From contig CAVOXI010000002.1 in NCBI GenBank assembly GCA_963700395.1, positions 124,001-188,000 of the forward strand: a stretch of 64,000 bases of DNA, in the 5' to 3' direction. The position numbers and the translations under genes are program-made. This DNA is from Prado023 sp963700395. GTDB lineage: Bacteria; Actinomycetota; Actinomycetes; S36-B12; CAIYMF01. Under the pieces are notes generated by a model. It made no database searches. It saw only the letters and a list, made by a program, of their open reading frames with translations, and had not been told where the DNA came from. This document shows, piece after piece, positions 53,470 through 61,740 of this stretch (position 1 is the first letter of the stretch; each line of letters begins with the position of its first letter).

Positions 53470-54105
53470 ATGGATGCCTCCGGATGGGATGAGCGCTACG
53501 CCGCCAGCACCGTGTGGTCCGGTGAGCCGAACTCCGCGCTGGTCGACGCGATCGTGGGACTCGCGGCTGCCGGCGCGCCCGCCGCGCAGGGCGCGCGAAC
53601 CGCGCTGGACCTGGGCTGCGGCGAGGGTGCGGACGCCCGCTGGCTGGCCGCCCAGGGCTGGGACGTCACCGGTGTGGACTGGTCGGAGGTGGGCCTCGAA
53701 CGCGCCCGGGCCGCGACCAGCGGACGCCGGCCTGCGGGCGCGCTTCGTCCGGGGCGACGCGACCGACCCGGAGTTCCTCGCCGGGCTCTCCCCGACAGGC
53801 ACGTTCGACCTGATCACGATGGCGTTCATCCACCCGGATCCCGAGGAGCGTGACAATGCCTACGCCCACCTGCCCGCGCTCGTGGCGCCCGGTGGCCACC
53901 TGCTGGTCATCGCCCACGACCCCGCACACGGGGAGCGGGGCCTTGGCGGACCACCCGCCGCCCGGATGCTGTCCCCGGACGACATCGTCAGCGCCCTGCA
54001 CCTGCCGGACCGCGTCGAGGTGGTGATCGGCGAGGTCCGCCCCGACGCAAGGACGGCGAGGTCGTCGCCCTGGACTCGGTCGTGCTCGTCCACCGCCCGG
54101 CCTGA
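53470..54105 (+). pseudogene. SAM-dependent methyltransferase (class I), two frameshifts
   Basis: Start ATG 53470 (MDASGWDERYAASTVWSGEPN). The SAM-binding motif I is ALDLGCGEGADARWLA, then WDVTGVDWSEVGLERA. The frame shifts near 53718 and shifts back near 54045; repairing both gives RARFVRGDATDPEFLAGL... and a final DGEVVALDSVVLVHRPA, about 211 residues. Resembles the thiopurine/tellurite-resistance-like small methyltransferases; substrate unknown. Divergent from the uridine phosphorylase gene. Confidence 0.82.
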
Positions 54106-54210
54106 CGGGGCACCGCCCGGCCTGACGGGGCACCGCCGGCGCACCGCCGGCACGCACCCGAGGCGGAGGCGTCCCAACGTCACGCACCCGACGTGGACGC
54201 GTCCCACACG
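54091..54210. repeat. Two short tandem duplications at the methyltransferase/pcm junction
   Basis: A perfect 20-bp tandem copy at 54091-54110 and 54111-54130 includes the methyltransferase stop codon. A second, imperfect 30-bp duplication (54151-54180 and 54181-54210, starting CACGCACCCGA) has its right copy in the 3' end of pcm. Looks like local slippage. Confidence 0.75.
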
Positions 54211-54830
54211 AGTGGGACGAACACCACGTCCAGCAGCTTGCGCCGGGTCACGGCGTCCGCCACCCGCTCGAGCACGATCAGCTCCTGCCCACCGAACTGC
54301 GACGGCGGCCCCAGGGGGATCACCAGCCGGCCGCCCCGACGCCCCTGGCTGGGGACACGCAGCTGGTCGAGCAGCGCCGGCGGCACCGTCGCGCTGACCG
54401 CCGCGACCACGATCGCGTCGAACGGAGCCAGGTCCGGGCGGCCCGCGGACCCGTCGCCGCAGGTCACCTCGACGTCGTACCCCAGATCCGCCAGGGTCGC
54501 CCCTGCGCTGGCCGCCAAGGTCGCAAGCCGCTCGATCGAGTGCACCTGCGCACCGCACGCCGCGAGCACTGCCGCCTGGTACCCACTGCCGGTACCCACG
54601 TCGAGGACCACGTCACCGGGTCCCGCTGCAGCGGCCTCGGTCATCACGGCGACCACCGTCGGCTGGGAGATCGTCTGGCCCTGGCCGATCGACATCGCAT
54701 GGTCCTCCCACGCCCGGAACGCGACGCCCCGCGGGACGAACCGGTCACGCGGCACCGACATCATCGCGTCGACGACCCGCCGGCTGATGCCCTCCCGGAG
54801 CAGGTGCTCGCGGAGGTCGTCGGCGTGCAT
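54180..54830 (-). CDS. pcm: Protein-L-isoaspartate O-methyltransferase
   Basis: A 216-residue repair enzyme that methylates isoaspartyl residues in damaged proteins. Typical N-terminus (VVDAMMSVPRDRFVPRGVAFRAWEDHAMSIGQGQTISQPTVVAVMTEAA), SAM motif VLDVGTGSGYQAAVLA, and DGSAGRPDLAPFDAIVVAAVS. ATG 54830 is 4 bp from the stop of the upstream membrane-protein gene. Convergent with the methyltransferase gene. Confidence 0.93.
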   Translation of the reverse strand: MHADDLREHLLREGISRRVVDAMMSVPRDRFVPRGVAFRAWEDHAMSIGQGQTISQPTVVAVMTEAAAAGPGDVVLDVGTGSGYQAAVLAACGAQVHSIERLATLAASAGATLADLGYDVEVTCGDGSAGRPDLAPFDAIVVAAVSATVPPALLDQLRVPSQGRRGGRLVIPLGPPSQFGGQELIVLERVADAVTRRKLLDVVFVPLVWDASTSGA

Positions 54831-54834
54831 CGGC

Positions 54835-55497
54835 TCAGATCCAGCCGAGCTCGCTGAACTGCGGGAACACCGACCCGTCCGCGACGAGCCAGTAGACGCC
54901 CCACCCGATCAGGAGCGCCAGGCCCGCACCTCCCACGACCAGCAGGAGCCGCGACACCGCCCCAGGTCGCCACAGGAGTCCACAGGCGACGCCCACGCCG
55001 AGGAACAGCATTCCGAGCCACGGCACGCCGCCCTCGATGTAGGTGTTGACCAGCGTGATCGACACCAGCAGCCCGACGACAACGTCGACTCCTCCCACCG
55101 TGAACTCCTGCGAGCGCAATGCCCACGCCATGGACGCCATCACGAGGAAGAGCCCGGTGTACCAGACGTAGTGGCTGACGACCTCGTCCCACAGGTGCAC
55201 GACGGGTGCCCTGGCCACAACGGCGTCGGAGACGTTGCTGACCGAGTTGGCGGCCAGGTGCAGCCCGTGGCCGAGGGTGAAGGTGATCCCGCCGACGCCG
55301 AACAGGATCCACTGGGCGCGGGTGGCCCAGGCCCGGAACAGCACCATCGCGGCGCACCCGATGACCGCGAACGGCGTGAGCAGGTCGACCCAGTCGGCGA
55401 CGCGTGTCTGGCCGACGGTGCCCAGGGGCTTGAAGACCGTGCCCGCCTGCATCCCGAGGATGACCGCCAGGGCGAACCAGCCGAGCCAGCGACGCAT
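54835..55497 (-). CDS. Multi-pass membrane protein of unknown function
   Basis: A 220-residue protein with about seven hydrophobic helices, starting MRRWLGWFALAVILGMQAG, with several conserved-looking His and Trp (TLGHGLHLAANSVSN, HLWDEVVSHYVWYTGLF) in helices or short loops. ATG 55497 is 6-8 nt after AGGAGG. Co-transcribed with pcm (4-bp gap). No family recognised; I see no transporter or enzyme motif. Confidence 0.7.
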   Translation of the reverse strand: MRRWLGWFALAVILGMQAGTVFKPLGTVGQTRVADWVDLLTPFAVIGCAAMVLFRAWATRAQWILFGVGGITFTLGHGLHLAANSVSNVSDAVVARAPVVHLWDEVVSHYVWYTGLFLVMASMAWALRSQEFTVGGVDVVVGLLVSITLVNTYIEGGVPWLGMLFLGVGVACGLLWRPGAVSRLLLVVGGAGLALLIGWGVYWLVADGSVFPQFSELGWI

Positions 55498-55556
55498 GAT
55501 GAATCCTCCTGCCCATCGGGCATGCCGGGCGGTCCTCGTCTGCTGGACGAACCGTA

Positions 55557-55581
55557 CGCCCGCGGACCTCACGTGCGGGCG
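55557..55581 (-). terminator. Weak hairpin after the K+ channel gene
   Basis: 7-bp perfect arms (55557-55563, 55575-55581) with an 11-nt loop, 15 bp beyond the channel's stop codon on the minus strand. Plausible terminator, no T-tract. Confidence 0.3.
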
Positions 55582-55595
55582 AACGCCAGGCGGGT

Positions 55596-56624
55596 TCAGG
55601 CGCGGCGCACCTTCCGGCTGCCGGCATCGCGGCGCACGGCGTCGATCTGTTCGGCGGTCCCGATGACGATCACCACGTCGCCGGGCTTCACGACGGCATC
55701 CGCGGACGGGTTGGTCCGGAAGACCCCACCCTCGCTCTGGCGCAGGGCCAGCAGCAGCGCCCCATCGCCCTCGTGCAGGCGGGTCTGCCGCACCGAGGAA
55801 CCGGCCAGGGACGAGCCCTCGTGGACCACGACCTGCTCGAGGCGGAACTCCACCTCCTCGTCGTGCATCGCCACGTCGAGGAAGTCGGTCACGTGGGGTT
55901 GGAGGGCGAACGCCGCGATGCGGTTGCCGCCGATCCGCTGGGGATTGACCACGCGATCCGCACCGGCGCGCAGCAGCTTCTGCTCCGTGTCGTCGACGCG
56001 GCTGCGGGCGATGATGACCAGCTGCGGGTTCAGGGCCCGAGCCGTCAACGTGACGAAGAGGCTCGAGGCGTCGGTGTCCAGGGTGGCCACGAGCACCTTC
56101 GCATGCTCGATGCCGACCCGCCGCAGGAAGTCGTCGCGGGTGGCATCCCCGTCGAGGTGCAGGTACGGGCAGTCCTCGAGGCGCTCCGCGTCGGAGTCGA
56201 CCACGACGATGGTCTCGCCGGACTTGTGACAGCTGGTGGGCCGCCGCCCGACCGACCCGGCCCCAGCCGCAGACGATCGTGTGCCCGCGCAACTGCTGGA
56301 TCTGCTTCTCCATGCGTCTCCTGCCCCCACTCGTTGCCCTGCCCAGCCCTCGATGAGCAGCCCGAGCAGGACGCTCAGGGTGTACAGGACGACACCGACC
56401 CCGACCAGGACGAACAGGATCGTGAACACCTTCTCGGCCGTCCCGAAGGGCTGGACCTCCCGGAAGCCGATGGTCGTCACCGTGGTGATCGTCTGGTAGA
56501 CGGAGTCCAGTGGGGAGAACCCCAGCAGGAAGTACCCGACCGTCCCGACGAGGATCACGCCCACGAGGGCCAGGAGGCTGCGGCGCAGCTGCCGCGCGAC
56601 AGCGTCGCGATCCGATGTGGCCAC
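55596..56624 (-). CDS. Two-helix K+ channel with RCK/TrkA domains; internal 80-bp out-of-frame patch
   Basis: A 342-residue channel: helix, pore loop with selectivity-filter-like TTVTTIGFREV, second helix, then RCK N and TrkA-C domains (SGETIVVVDSDAERL, LHLDGDATRDDFLRRVGIEHAKVLVATLDTDASS, HEGDGALLLALRQ). Between about 56235 and 56315 the frame gives noise, while another frame gives MEKQIQQLRGHTIVCGWGRVGRAAAHQL, the expected RCK dinucleotide motif GxGxxG. Two compensating indels are therefore present; as sequenced, the nucleotide-binding motif is lost although the reading frame stays open. GTG start 56624. Confidence 0.82.
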   Translation of the reverse strand: MATSDRDAVARQLRRSLLALVGVILVGTVGYFLLGFSPLDSVYQTITTVTTIGFREVQPFGTAEKVFTILFVLVGVGVVLYTLSVLLGLLIEGWAGQRVGAGDAWRSRSSSCAGTRSSAAGAGSVGRRPTSCHKSGETIVVVDSDAERLEDCPYLHLDGDATRDDFLRRVGIEHAKVLVATLDTDASSLFVTLTARALNPQLVIIARSRVDDTEQKLLRAGADRVVNPQRIGGNRIAAFALQPHVTDFLDVAMHDEEVEFRLEQVVVHEGSSLAGSSVRQTRLHEGDGALLLALRQSEGGVFRTNPSADAVVKPGDVVIVIGTAEQIDAVRRDAGSRKVRRA

Positions 56625-56684
56625 GGCGCCATTCTGGCGGCGCCGTGGGACCTCAGGCGTGCCGAGGGACCGGTGTCCCGCGGA

Positions 56685-57677
56685 TCAGGACGCGGGAGTC
56701 CTCAGCCGCGTTCCCCAGCCGCCTCCACGGGGCCGCGGCGTCCCGGGCCGCGGTTCGAGCTCGTCGAGCGGGACATCGGCGTCGCTGATCCCGGCGGCCA
56801 GGCAGGCGCTGGAGTAGAGGACCAGCGACAGGAGCTGCAGGATGAACAGGACGGCGATGGGTGCTGCGAACGCGCCGTACTGCGGCTTGTCCAACGCCCA
56901 GGCCATGATGACGCCGAGCAGCTGCTTGACCAGGCCCACCGCGACCGCCCCGAAGACGGAGGCGATCAGCCGTGGACGGCGGTGCGGGCGGATCCCGCCC
57001 AGGTTCCCCAGCAGGATCCACAGGATCAGGACGTCGACCGCGAACCCCAGGAGCAGCCCGCCCAGGCCGAGGACCGTGCGCGCCACCGATCCGTCCCAGC
57101 CCAGCGAGTCCAGGATCGGATTCGCCAGGCTGGTGGCGACACCCGTGGCGACGAACGAGACAAGGATCAGCGGTGCGACGCACACGAGGATGAGCAGGTG
57201 GCGCGCCTTCGCCTTCGGGAAGCTCCGCGGGTCAGGGGGCGCCCCGAAGATCAGGTGCATCGAGCTGCTCGCTCCGTTCACGGCCCCCAGCGTGGAGTAG
57301 AGCAGCACGAGCAGGCCGAGGATCCCCGCGGTCCGACCTGCGGACTCCAGCTTCTCCGGATCGATCCCCTCCGCGCCGACGACCCCGGGGAAGGCGTTGT
57401 TCAGGGCCTCGGTCATGGTCCTGGACAGCTCGTCGGCGCCGAGGACGGCGATGACCCCGTAGGCGAACGCGAGCAGGGCGAAGAGCGAGAGGAACAGGTA
57501 GTACGCCGTCCCGTTCGCCAGGAGGCCGACGTTGCCGAAGGAGTAGCGTCGCAGTGCGCGGTAGGCGATCCCGCCGACTGCCGTGCGGTCGAGCTTCTCG
57601 GCGAAGGCCGGCACGTCCTTCGGCGGTGGGTCGACCGGCGTGCCGATGATGGGCCGGGGGGCTGCAGTGGAGGCCAT
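56685..57677 (-). CDS. YihY/BrkB family membrane protein
   Basis: A 330-residue protein with six helices: N-terminal cytosolic part, then LLANGTAYYLFLSLFALLAFAYGVIAVLG, ALNNAFPGVVGAEGIDPEK and the typical late stretch LYSTLGAVNGASSSMHLIFGAPPDPRSFPKAKARHLL. Family often mislabelled ribonuclease BN; function unproven, probably envelope-related. ATG 57677 lacks a Shine-Dalgarno and has TACCGT 6 nt upstream, suggesting a leaderless transcript. Confidence 0.88.
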   Translation of the reverse strand: MASTAAPRPIIGTPVDPPPKDVPAFAEKLDRTAVGGIAYRALRRYSFGNVGLLANGTAYYLFLSLFALLAFAYGVIAVLGADELSRTMTEALNNAFPGVVGAEGIDPEKLESAGRTAGILGLLVLLYSTLGAVNGASSSMHLIFGAPPDPRSFPKAKARHLLILVCVAPLILVSFVATGVATSLANPILDSLGWDGSVARTVLGLGGLLLGFAVDVLILWILLGNLGGIRPHRRPRLIASVFGAVAVGLVKQLLGVIMAWALDKPQYGAFAAPIAVLFILQLLSLVLYSSACLAAGISDADVPLDELEPRPGTPRPRGGGWGTRLRTPAS

Positions 57678-57683
57678 CCCGGG

Positions 57684-57689
57684 ACGGTA
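57684..57689 (-). promoter_or_regulatory. Candidate -10 box of a leaderless promoter (YihY)
   Basis: TACCGT on the minus strand, 6 nt from ATG 57677, no ribosome site between. Confidence 0.5.
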
Positions 57690-57703
57690 GTCCACGTCCG
57701 ACC

Positions 57704-59428
57704 TCAGCGCGAGGACCTCGACGTCCGCGGCTCCCAGTGGAAGAGCCACCACGCCACCAGCAGCCCGATCCCGGTCCAGAGCACGAGGACGGCCAGGTCC
57801 CCCCAGAAGGTGCCGTCCAGCGCTCCCCCGCTGGTCGCGGTCACCGCGGCATGGACCGCATGGCGCAGCGGGAACGTCCATCCGATCGCGTTGAGGACGG
57901 TGGGCATCGTCTCGATCTGGATGAAGATGTCGGAGATGAACGACAGGGGCAGCAGGATGCACAGCGCGACGGAGATGACCGCCTGGGGCCCGTCGACCAG
58001 GGAGACCAGGGCCAGCCCGCACGCCGCGAAGCAGACGATCGCCATCACGAACGTGAGGAGGGTCGCCGCCCAGGTCGACGGTGGCAGGGTCACCGTGAGG
58101 AAGGCCACCGCGACGACGAACACCAGCACCAGCGTCGCCAGGCCCAGCATGAGCGCAGCGAGGATCCGCCCGACCAGGTAGAGGATCGGCGGCAGGGGTG
58201 TCCCGCGCATCCGCTTGAGGACCAGGGCGGCGCGCTGCTCGGCGATCGACCCGGGCAGGTTCACGAACGCCATCGTGCCCACTCCATAGACCGCGAACGC
58301 CGCCGCCAGGTACTGGGGCAGCGGCAGCCCGCCCCATTGCACGTCCGAGCCGTAGATCAACGAGAAGGCGGTCACCAGCAGCACCGGGAACACGATGGCG
58401 AAGAACATGGACATCGGGTCGCGCAGGACCTGGATCATCGCGTACCGCGCCTGACGCAGGGCCAGGGCCGCCCCCCGGGCCCTGCCTGCGGGCCCGGCTT
58501 CGTGGACGGTGACCATGCGCACCGGGAGCCCGTCGATGTCGACGGCGTCGTACGTGCTCAGGGCACGCTCCAGGTCCGCGTCGTCCGACGGCTCCGCAAC
58601 CGGCAGCGGGGCGCTGCGTCCCCGGCTCCGGCGGCCCGAGACCCCCGATCCGGGCTCCCACTGGAACCGGCGCCAGGCCAGCAGGCCTCCCACGATCCCC
58701 CAGGCCGCCATCACGGCCAGGTCGCCCCAGCTCGGGGTCGCGGCGTCGACATACGGGTTGAACCCGGCCGCCGCCGGGTCCACGAAGTGCTTGAGCGGGA
58801 AGAACGTCGCGACCCGGTCCATCCACTCCGGCAGCTCCGCGAAGCCGAAGATCCCGGAGATGAACGACAGCAGGATCAGCGAGGCGTTGCTGAACGCCTG
58901 GGCGGCGCTCGGGGTCGGGGCGATGGCTGCGACCGCCAGGCCGAGCGCGGAGAAGCACGCCATCCCGACGGCGAACGTCAGCACCAGGGCCGGGATGTTC
59001 GCCCAGATGATCTGCACGCCGTAGAACGCGACCCCCACGCCGACCATCACGACGGTTGCGATCATCGAGACCCACATCGCCGACCCGATCCGCCCCGCGA
59101 TGTGCACGGCGGGGGGCAGGGGCGTCCCGCGCAGCCGCTTGAGGACCCCGGCCGCGCGGGCGTACGAGAGCGCGAGGGCCAGCGAGACGTAGCAGGCCAT
59201 GCAGACGCCGAACACCGCGAACACCGGGGTGGTGAACTGGGCCAGGCGCAGGCCCGTGTCCTCGTCGATCTCCGCGTTGCCGTACAGGGTGCACAGGATG
59301 ACCAGGAAGCTCAGGGGGAAGACGATCGTGAAGAACGCCGCGATCGGCGTGCGCCAGAACCCGTGGTTGGCGTAGCGGACCTGCCCCCACAGCATCGGCG
59401 CCCAGGTGAGGGTGGCGGTCTCAGACAC
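57704..59428 (-). CDS. Double ABC-2 permease (two fused transporter halves)
   Basis: A 574-residue protein made of two homologous six-helix ABC-2 permeases. Half 1 (about 1-255): RYANHGFWRTPIAAFFTIVFPLSF ... AAGVLKRLRGTPLPPAVHIAGRI ... ATFFPLKHFV. Half 2 (about 320-574): RYAMIQVLRDPMSMFFAIVFPVLL ... ALVLKRMRGTPLPPILYLVGRI ... GWTFPLRHAV. The halves match strongly around KRxRGTPLPP and FPLxH. A linker of about 65 residues joins them. GTG start 59428 overlaps the ATPase stop by 8 bp. With one ATPase gene, it would form a pseudo-heterodimeric exporter. Confidence 0.9.
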   Translation of the reverse strand: MSETATLTWAPMLWGQVRYANHGFWRTPIAAFFTIVFPLSFLVILCTLYGNAEIDEDTGLRLAQFTTPVFAVFGVCMACYVSLALALSYARAAGVLKRLRGTPLPPAVHIAGRIGSAMWVSMIATVVMVGVGVAFYGVQIIWANIPALVLTFAVGMACFSALGLAVAAIAPTPSAAQAFSNASLILLSFISGIFGFAELPEWMDRVATFFPLKHFVDPAAAGFNPYVDAATPSWGDLAVMAAWGIVGGLLAWRRFQWEPGSGVSGRRSRGRSAPLPVAEPSDDADLERALSTYDAVDIDGLPVRMVTVHEAGPAGRARGAALALRQARYAMIQVLRDPMSMFFAIVFPVLLVTAFSLIYGSDVQWGGLPLPQYLAAAFAVYGVGTMAFVNLPGSIAEQRAALVLKRMRGTPLPPILYLVGRILAALMLGLATLVLVFVVAVAFLTVTLPPSTWAATLLTFVMAIVCFAACGLALVSLVDGPQAVISVALCILLPLSFISDIFIQIETMPTVLNAIGWTFPLRHAVHAAVTATSGGALDGTFWGDLAVLVLWTGIGLLVAWWLFHWEPRTSRSSR

Positions 59429-60353
59429 GGCTGTCCCCCTGCGTGAGGTCCAGGTACACGTCCTCGAGCGTGGGCCGGGCCATCGTCAGCCCCTCGAGGC
59501 CGATCCCCCGGGCAAGAGCCCACCCGGTCAGGGCGTTGAGGTCCCGGGTCGGATCGGCCGAGCCGATGTCGACCTGCTGGCCGTTGGCGCGCGCCGCACC
59601 CACGCCGATCCGTGGCAGGTCCTCCGGTCCCACCCCGTCAGGCAGCACGAAGGTGATGACTGCCGCCACGCCCTCCGTCCGCACGAGGTTCGACGGCGTG
59701 TCCAGTGCGACCAGGCGCCCGGACTGGATGACCGCAACCCGGTCGGCGAGGCGCTCAGCCTCCTCCATGTAGTGCGTGGTGAGCACGATCGTCGTGCCCA
59801 GCGCGCGCAAGGAGGCGACCAGGTCCCAGGCCCGGCGCCGGGCCGACGGGTCGAACCCGGTGGTGGGCTCGTCGAGGAACAGCAGCTCGGGTGCCCCGAC
59901 CAGGCCGAGTGCCAGGTCCAGGCGCCGGCGCTGGCCCCCGGACAGGGTCTTGGTGCGCGACGTCGCCTTGTCCGCGAGCCCCACGCGGTCGATGACCTCC
60001 TCCACATCGCGGCGGTGCGAGTACATCGTCGCGTAGAGGCTCACCAGCTCACGGACCGTGAACTCCTCGTCGAAGCCCGCCTCCTGCAGCACGATCCCGA
60101 TCCGGTCGCGGTAGGCCCGGCCCCCGGTTGCCGGGTCGAAGCCCAGGACACTCACGTGGCCGGCGGTTCGGCTCCGGTGGCCCTCGAGGATCTCGACGGT
60201 TGTCGTCTTGCCGGCCCCGTTCGGGCCCAACAGGGCGAACACCTCGCCCGCCTCGATGGTGAAGCTCAGGTCGTCCACGGCATGAGTCCCGCCGTAGTCC
60301 TTGCAGAGGCCCTCGACGACGACCACAGATCCGGACACGGGATTGGCGCGCAT
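59421..60353 (-). CDS. ABC transporter ATP-binding protein (DrrA-like)
   Basis: A 310-residue exporter ATPase: Walker A GPNGAGKTTTV, Q-loop IGIVLQEAGFDEEFTV, signature LSGGQRRRLDLALGLV, Walker B LLFLDEPTTGFDPSARR and H-loop LTTHYMEEAERLADRV. The C-terminal 80 residues (GVGAARANGQQVDIG...RPTLEDVYLDLTQG) are the typical accessory domain. Feeds the double permease encoded downstream. TATGTG lies 6 nt before ATG 60353, a weaker leaderless-type box. Confidence 0.93.
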   Translation of the reverse strand: MRANPVSGSVVVVEGLCKDYGGTHAVDDLSFTIEAGEVFALLGPNGAGKTTTVEILEGHRSRTAGHVSVLGFDPATGGRAYRDRIGIVLQEAGFDEEFTVRELVSLYATMYSHRRDVEEVIDRVGLADKATSRTKTLSGGQRRRLDLALGLVGAPELLFLDEPTTGFDPSARRRAWDLVASLRALGTTIVLTTHYMEEAERLADRVAVIQSGRLVALDTPSNLVRTEGVAAVITFVLPDGVGPEDLPRIGVGAARANGQQVDIGSADPTRDLNALTGWALARGIGLEGLTMARPTLEDVYLDLTQGDSRV

Positions 60354-60450
60354 GATCCACACATACGCGGTGTGCGGGGCACCCGGTAGGGCCGAAGGAC
60401 CGTCGCGATGGGGCCCTTGAAAGGGGGCTGGGCGGGCCGGGGGTGGATCC

Positions 60451-61185
60451 TCAGAACCCCTTGGCCACGGCTCCCTGGGCGAGGGACTGCAGGTAGGCGT
60501 TGGACGGGTACTTCGGGAAGGTGGCCGGCGGCGTCCCGGAGTCCCAGTCGAGATCGGCCCGGAACTCCCGGCCGAGCTCCACCCACACGACGCGCCTCCC
60601 GCGGGTCGCGATGACGTCACGCCAGGATCCGGCCCTGCCAGCGCGAAGGTGGTAGCGCCAGGCGAAGGACGTCCCGGGGACCGCCAGCGCCTTCGTCGCC
60701 TTCTGCCCGCTGACGATCGGGTTGATCGCCTCGCAGACCAGGGTGTAGCCCGTCGAGGACTTCACGGAGGCGACGACCCTGGCAAGGGCCGCCCTCGCCT
60801 TGGCTGTCGACGGGTACTCCAGTACCTGCACGTACCCCTGGAGGCTCCAGGCGGCACCGGGCACCTGGTACTCGAAGACCTGCGTCCGGCTCCGCTGGGC
60901 CGGGTACACCTTCGACGACGTTGCCTCAGGGCGGTTGGTCGCACAATCCGGGTCGGGTTCCGGCGAGTTGTCGGTCGGGTGCAGGTCGTAGCTGCTCAAC
61001 GGGCGGGTGAGGTCGAGCCGAGCCCTGATCTGGGCCTGGGTGAGGAAGTCCGAGGTGGTGATGGCTGCGGGGCTCGAGACCGCCTCGAGGGCTCCCGCGG
61101 TGCTGCGGGCCGACTCGGCAAGTGCGGCCGGCGCCGGCGCCAGGGCCGCGACCAGGAGCGTGACTACCACGGTGCGGGTTCGCAT
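60451..61185 (-). CDS. Secreted hypothetical protein
   Basis: A 244-residue protein with a clear signal peptide (MRTRTVVVTLLVAALAPAPAALAES; cleavage after ALA). The mature part begins with an acidic Ser/Ala stretch (SDFLTQAQIRARLDL), contains two Cys (DPDCATNRP and TLVCEAINP) that may pair, and ends with basic, aromatic-rich segments. Similar PknH-sensor-like or lipoprotein folds exist, but I cannot assign one. ATG 61185 lacks a Shine-Dalgarno and has TACCGT 6 nt upstream. Confidence 0.7.
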   Translation of the reverse strand: MRTRTVVVTLLVAALAPAPAALAESARSTAGALEAVSSPAAITTSDFLTQAQIRARLDLTRPLSSYDLHPTDNSPEPDPDCATNRPEATSSKVYPAQRSRTQVFEYQVPGAAWSLQGYVQVLEYPSTAKARAALARVVASVKSSTGYTLVCEAINPIVSGQKATKALAVPGTSFAWRYHLRAGRAGSWRDVIATRGRRVVWVELGREFRADLDWDSGTPPATFPKYPSNAYLQSLAQGAVAKGF

Positions 61186-61191
61186 GACCCG

Positions 61192-61197
61192 ACGGTA
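61192..61197 (-). promoter_or_regulatory. Candidate -10 box of a leaderless promoter (secreted protein)
   Basis: TACCGT on the minus strand, 6 nt from ATG 61185, no ribosome site between. Confidence 0.5.
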
Positions 61198-61294
61198 CGC
61201 CCGGCGGGGCTGGCGCGTCCCGCCGCGAGGGGGCGCCACTCGCGTGGCGACGCCCCGTTTGGCCCGTCATCGGGACGGGTACGGATCAGGCACT

Positions 61295-61708
61295 ATGCGG
61301 ACAATCGGCAACATCATCTGGTTGATCATCGCCGGCTGGGCGATCGCCCTGGCCTTCGCCGTGGCGGGCGTGATCATGTTCATCCTCATCGTCACGATCC
61401 CGTGGGGCATCGCGTCCTTCCGGCTGGCCAACTACGCCCTGTGGCCGTTCGGCCGGACGACCGTGCCGAACCCGGACGCCGGCGTGGCCAGCCTCATCGG
61501 CAACATCCTCTGGATGATCTTCGCGGGGATCTGGATCGCCCTGGCCCTGATCGCCTACGGCATCGGCCTGTGCGTGACCATCATCGGCATCCCGTGGGGC
61601 ATCGCCGCCTTCAAGATGGTCCCCCTGGCGCTCACGCCGCTGGGCCAGAACATCGTGAGCACCTCGGAGCTGGCGGCGCCGGGCGCCTACTCCCAGCCCG
61701 TCGGCTGA
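61295..61708 (+). CDS. YccF-domain (DUF307) inner membrane protein
   Basis: A 137-residue protein with two copies of the YccF motif: NIIWLIIAGWAIALAF...TIPWGIASFRLANYALWPFGR and NILWMIFAGIWIALAL...GIPWGIAAFKMVPLALTPLG, about four helices. Function unknown in the family. No clear Shine-Dalgarno at ATG 61295. Divergent from the secreted-protein gene. Confidence 0.9.
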   Translation: MRTIGNIIWLIIAGWAIALAFAVAGVIMFILIVTIPWGIASFRLANYALWPFGRTTVPNPDAGVASLIGNILWMIFAGIWIALALIAYGIGLCVTIIGIPWGIAAFKMVPLALTPLGQNIVSTSELAAPGAYSQPVG

Positions 61709-61728
61709 CCCGGACGCGGCGACCGCGC

Positions 61729-61734
61729 TACGTT
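61729..61734 (+). promoter_or_regulatory. Candidate -10 box of a leaderless promoter (saccharopine-dehydrogenase-like gene)
   Basis: TACGTT, 6 nt before ATG 61741, with no ribosome site between. Confidence 0.5.
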
Positions 61735-61740
61735 GGCACC

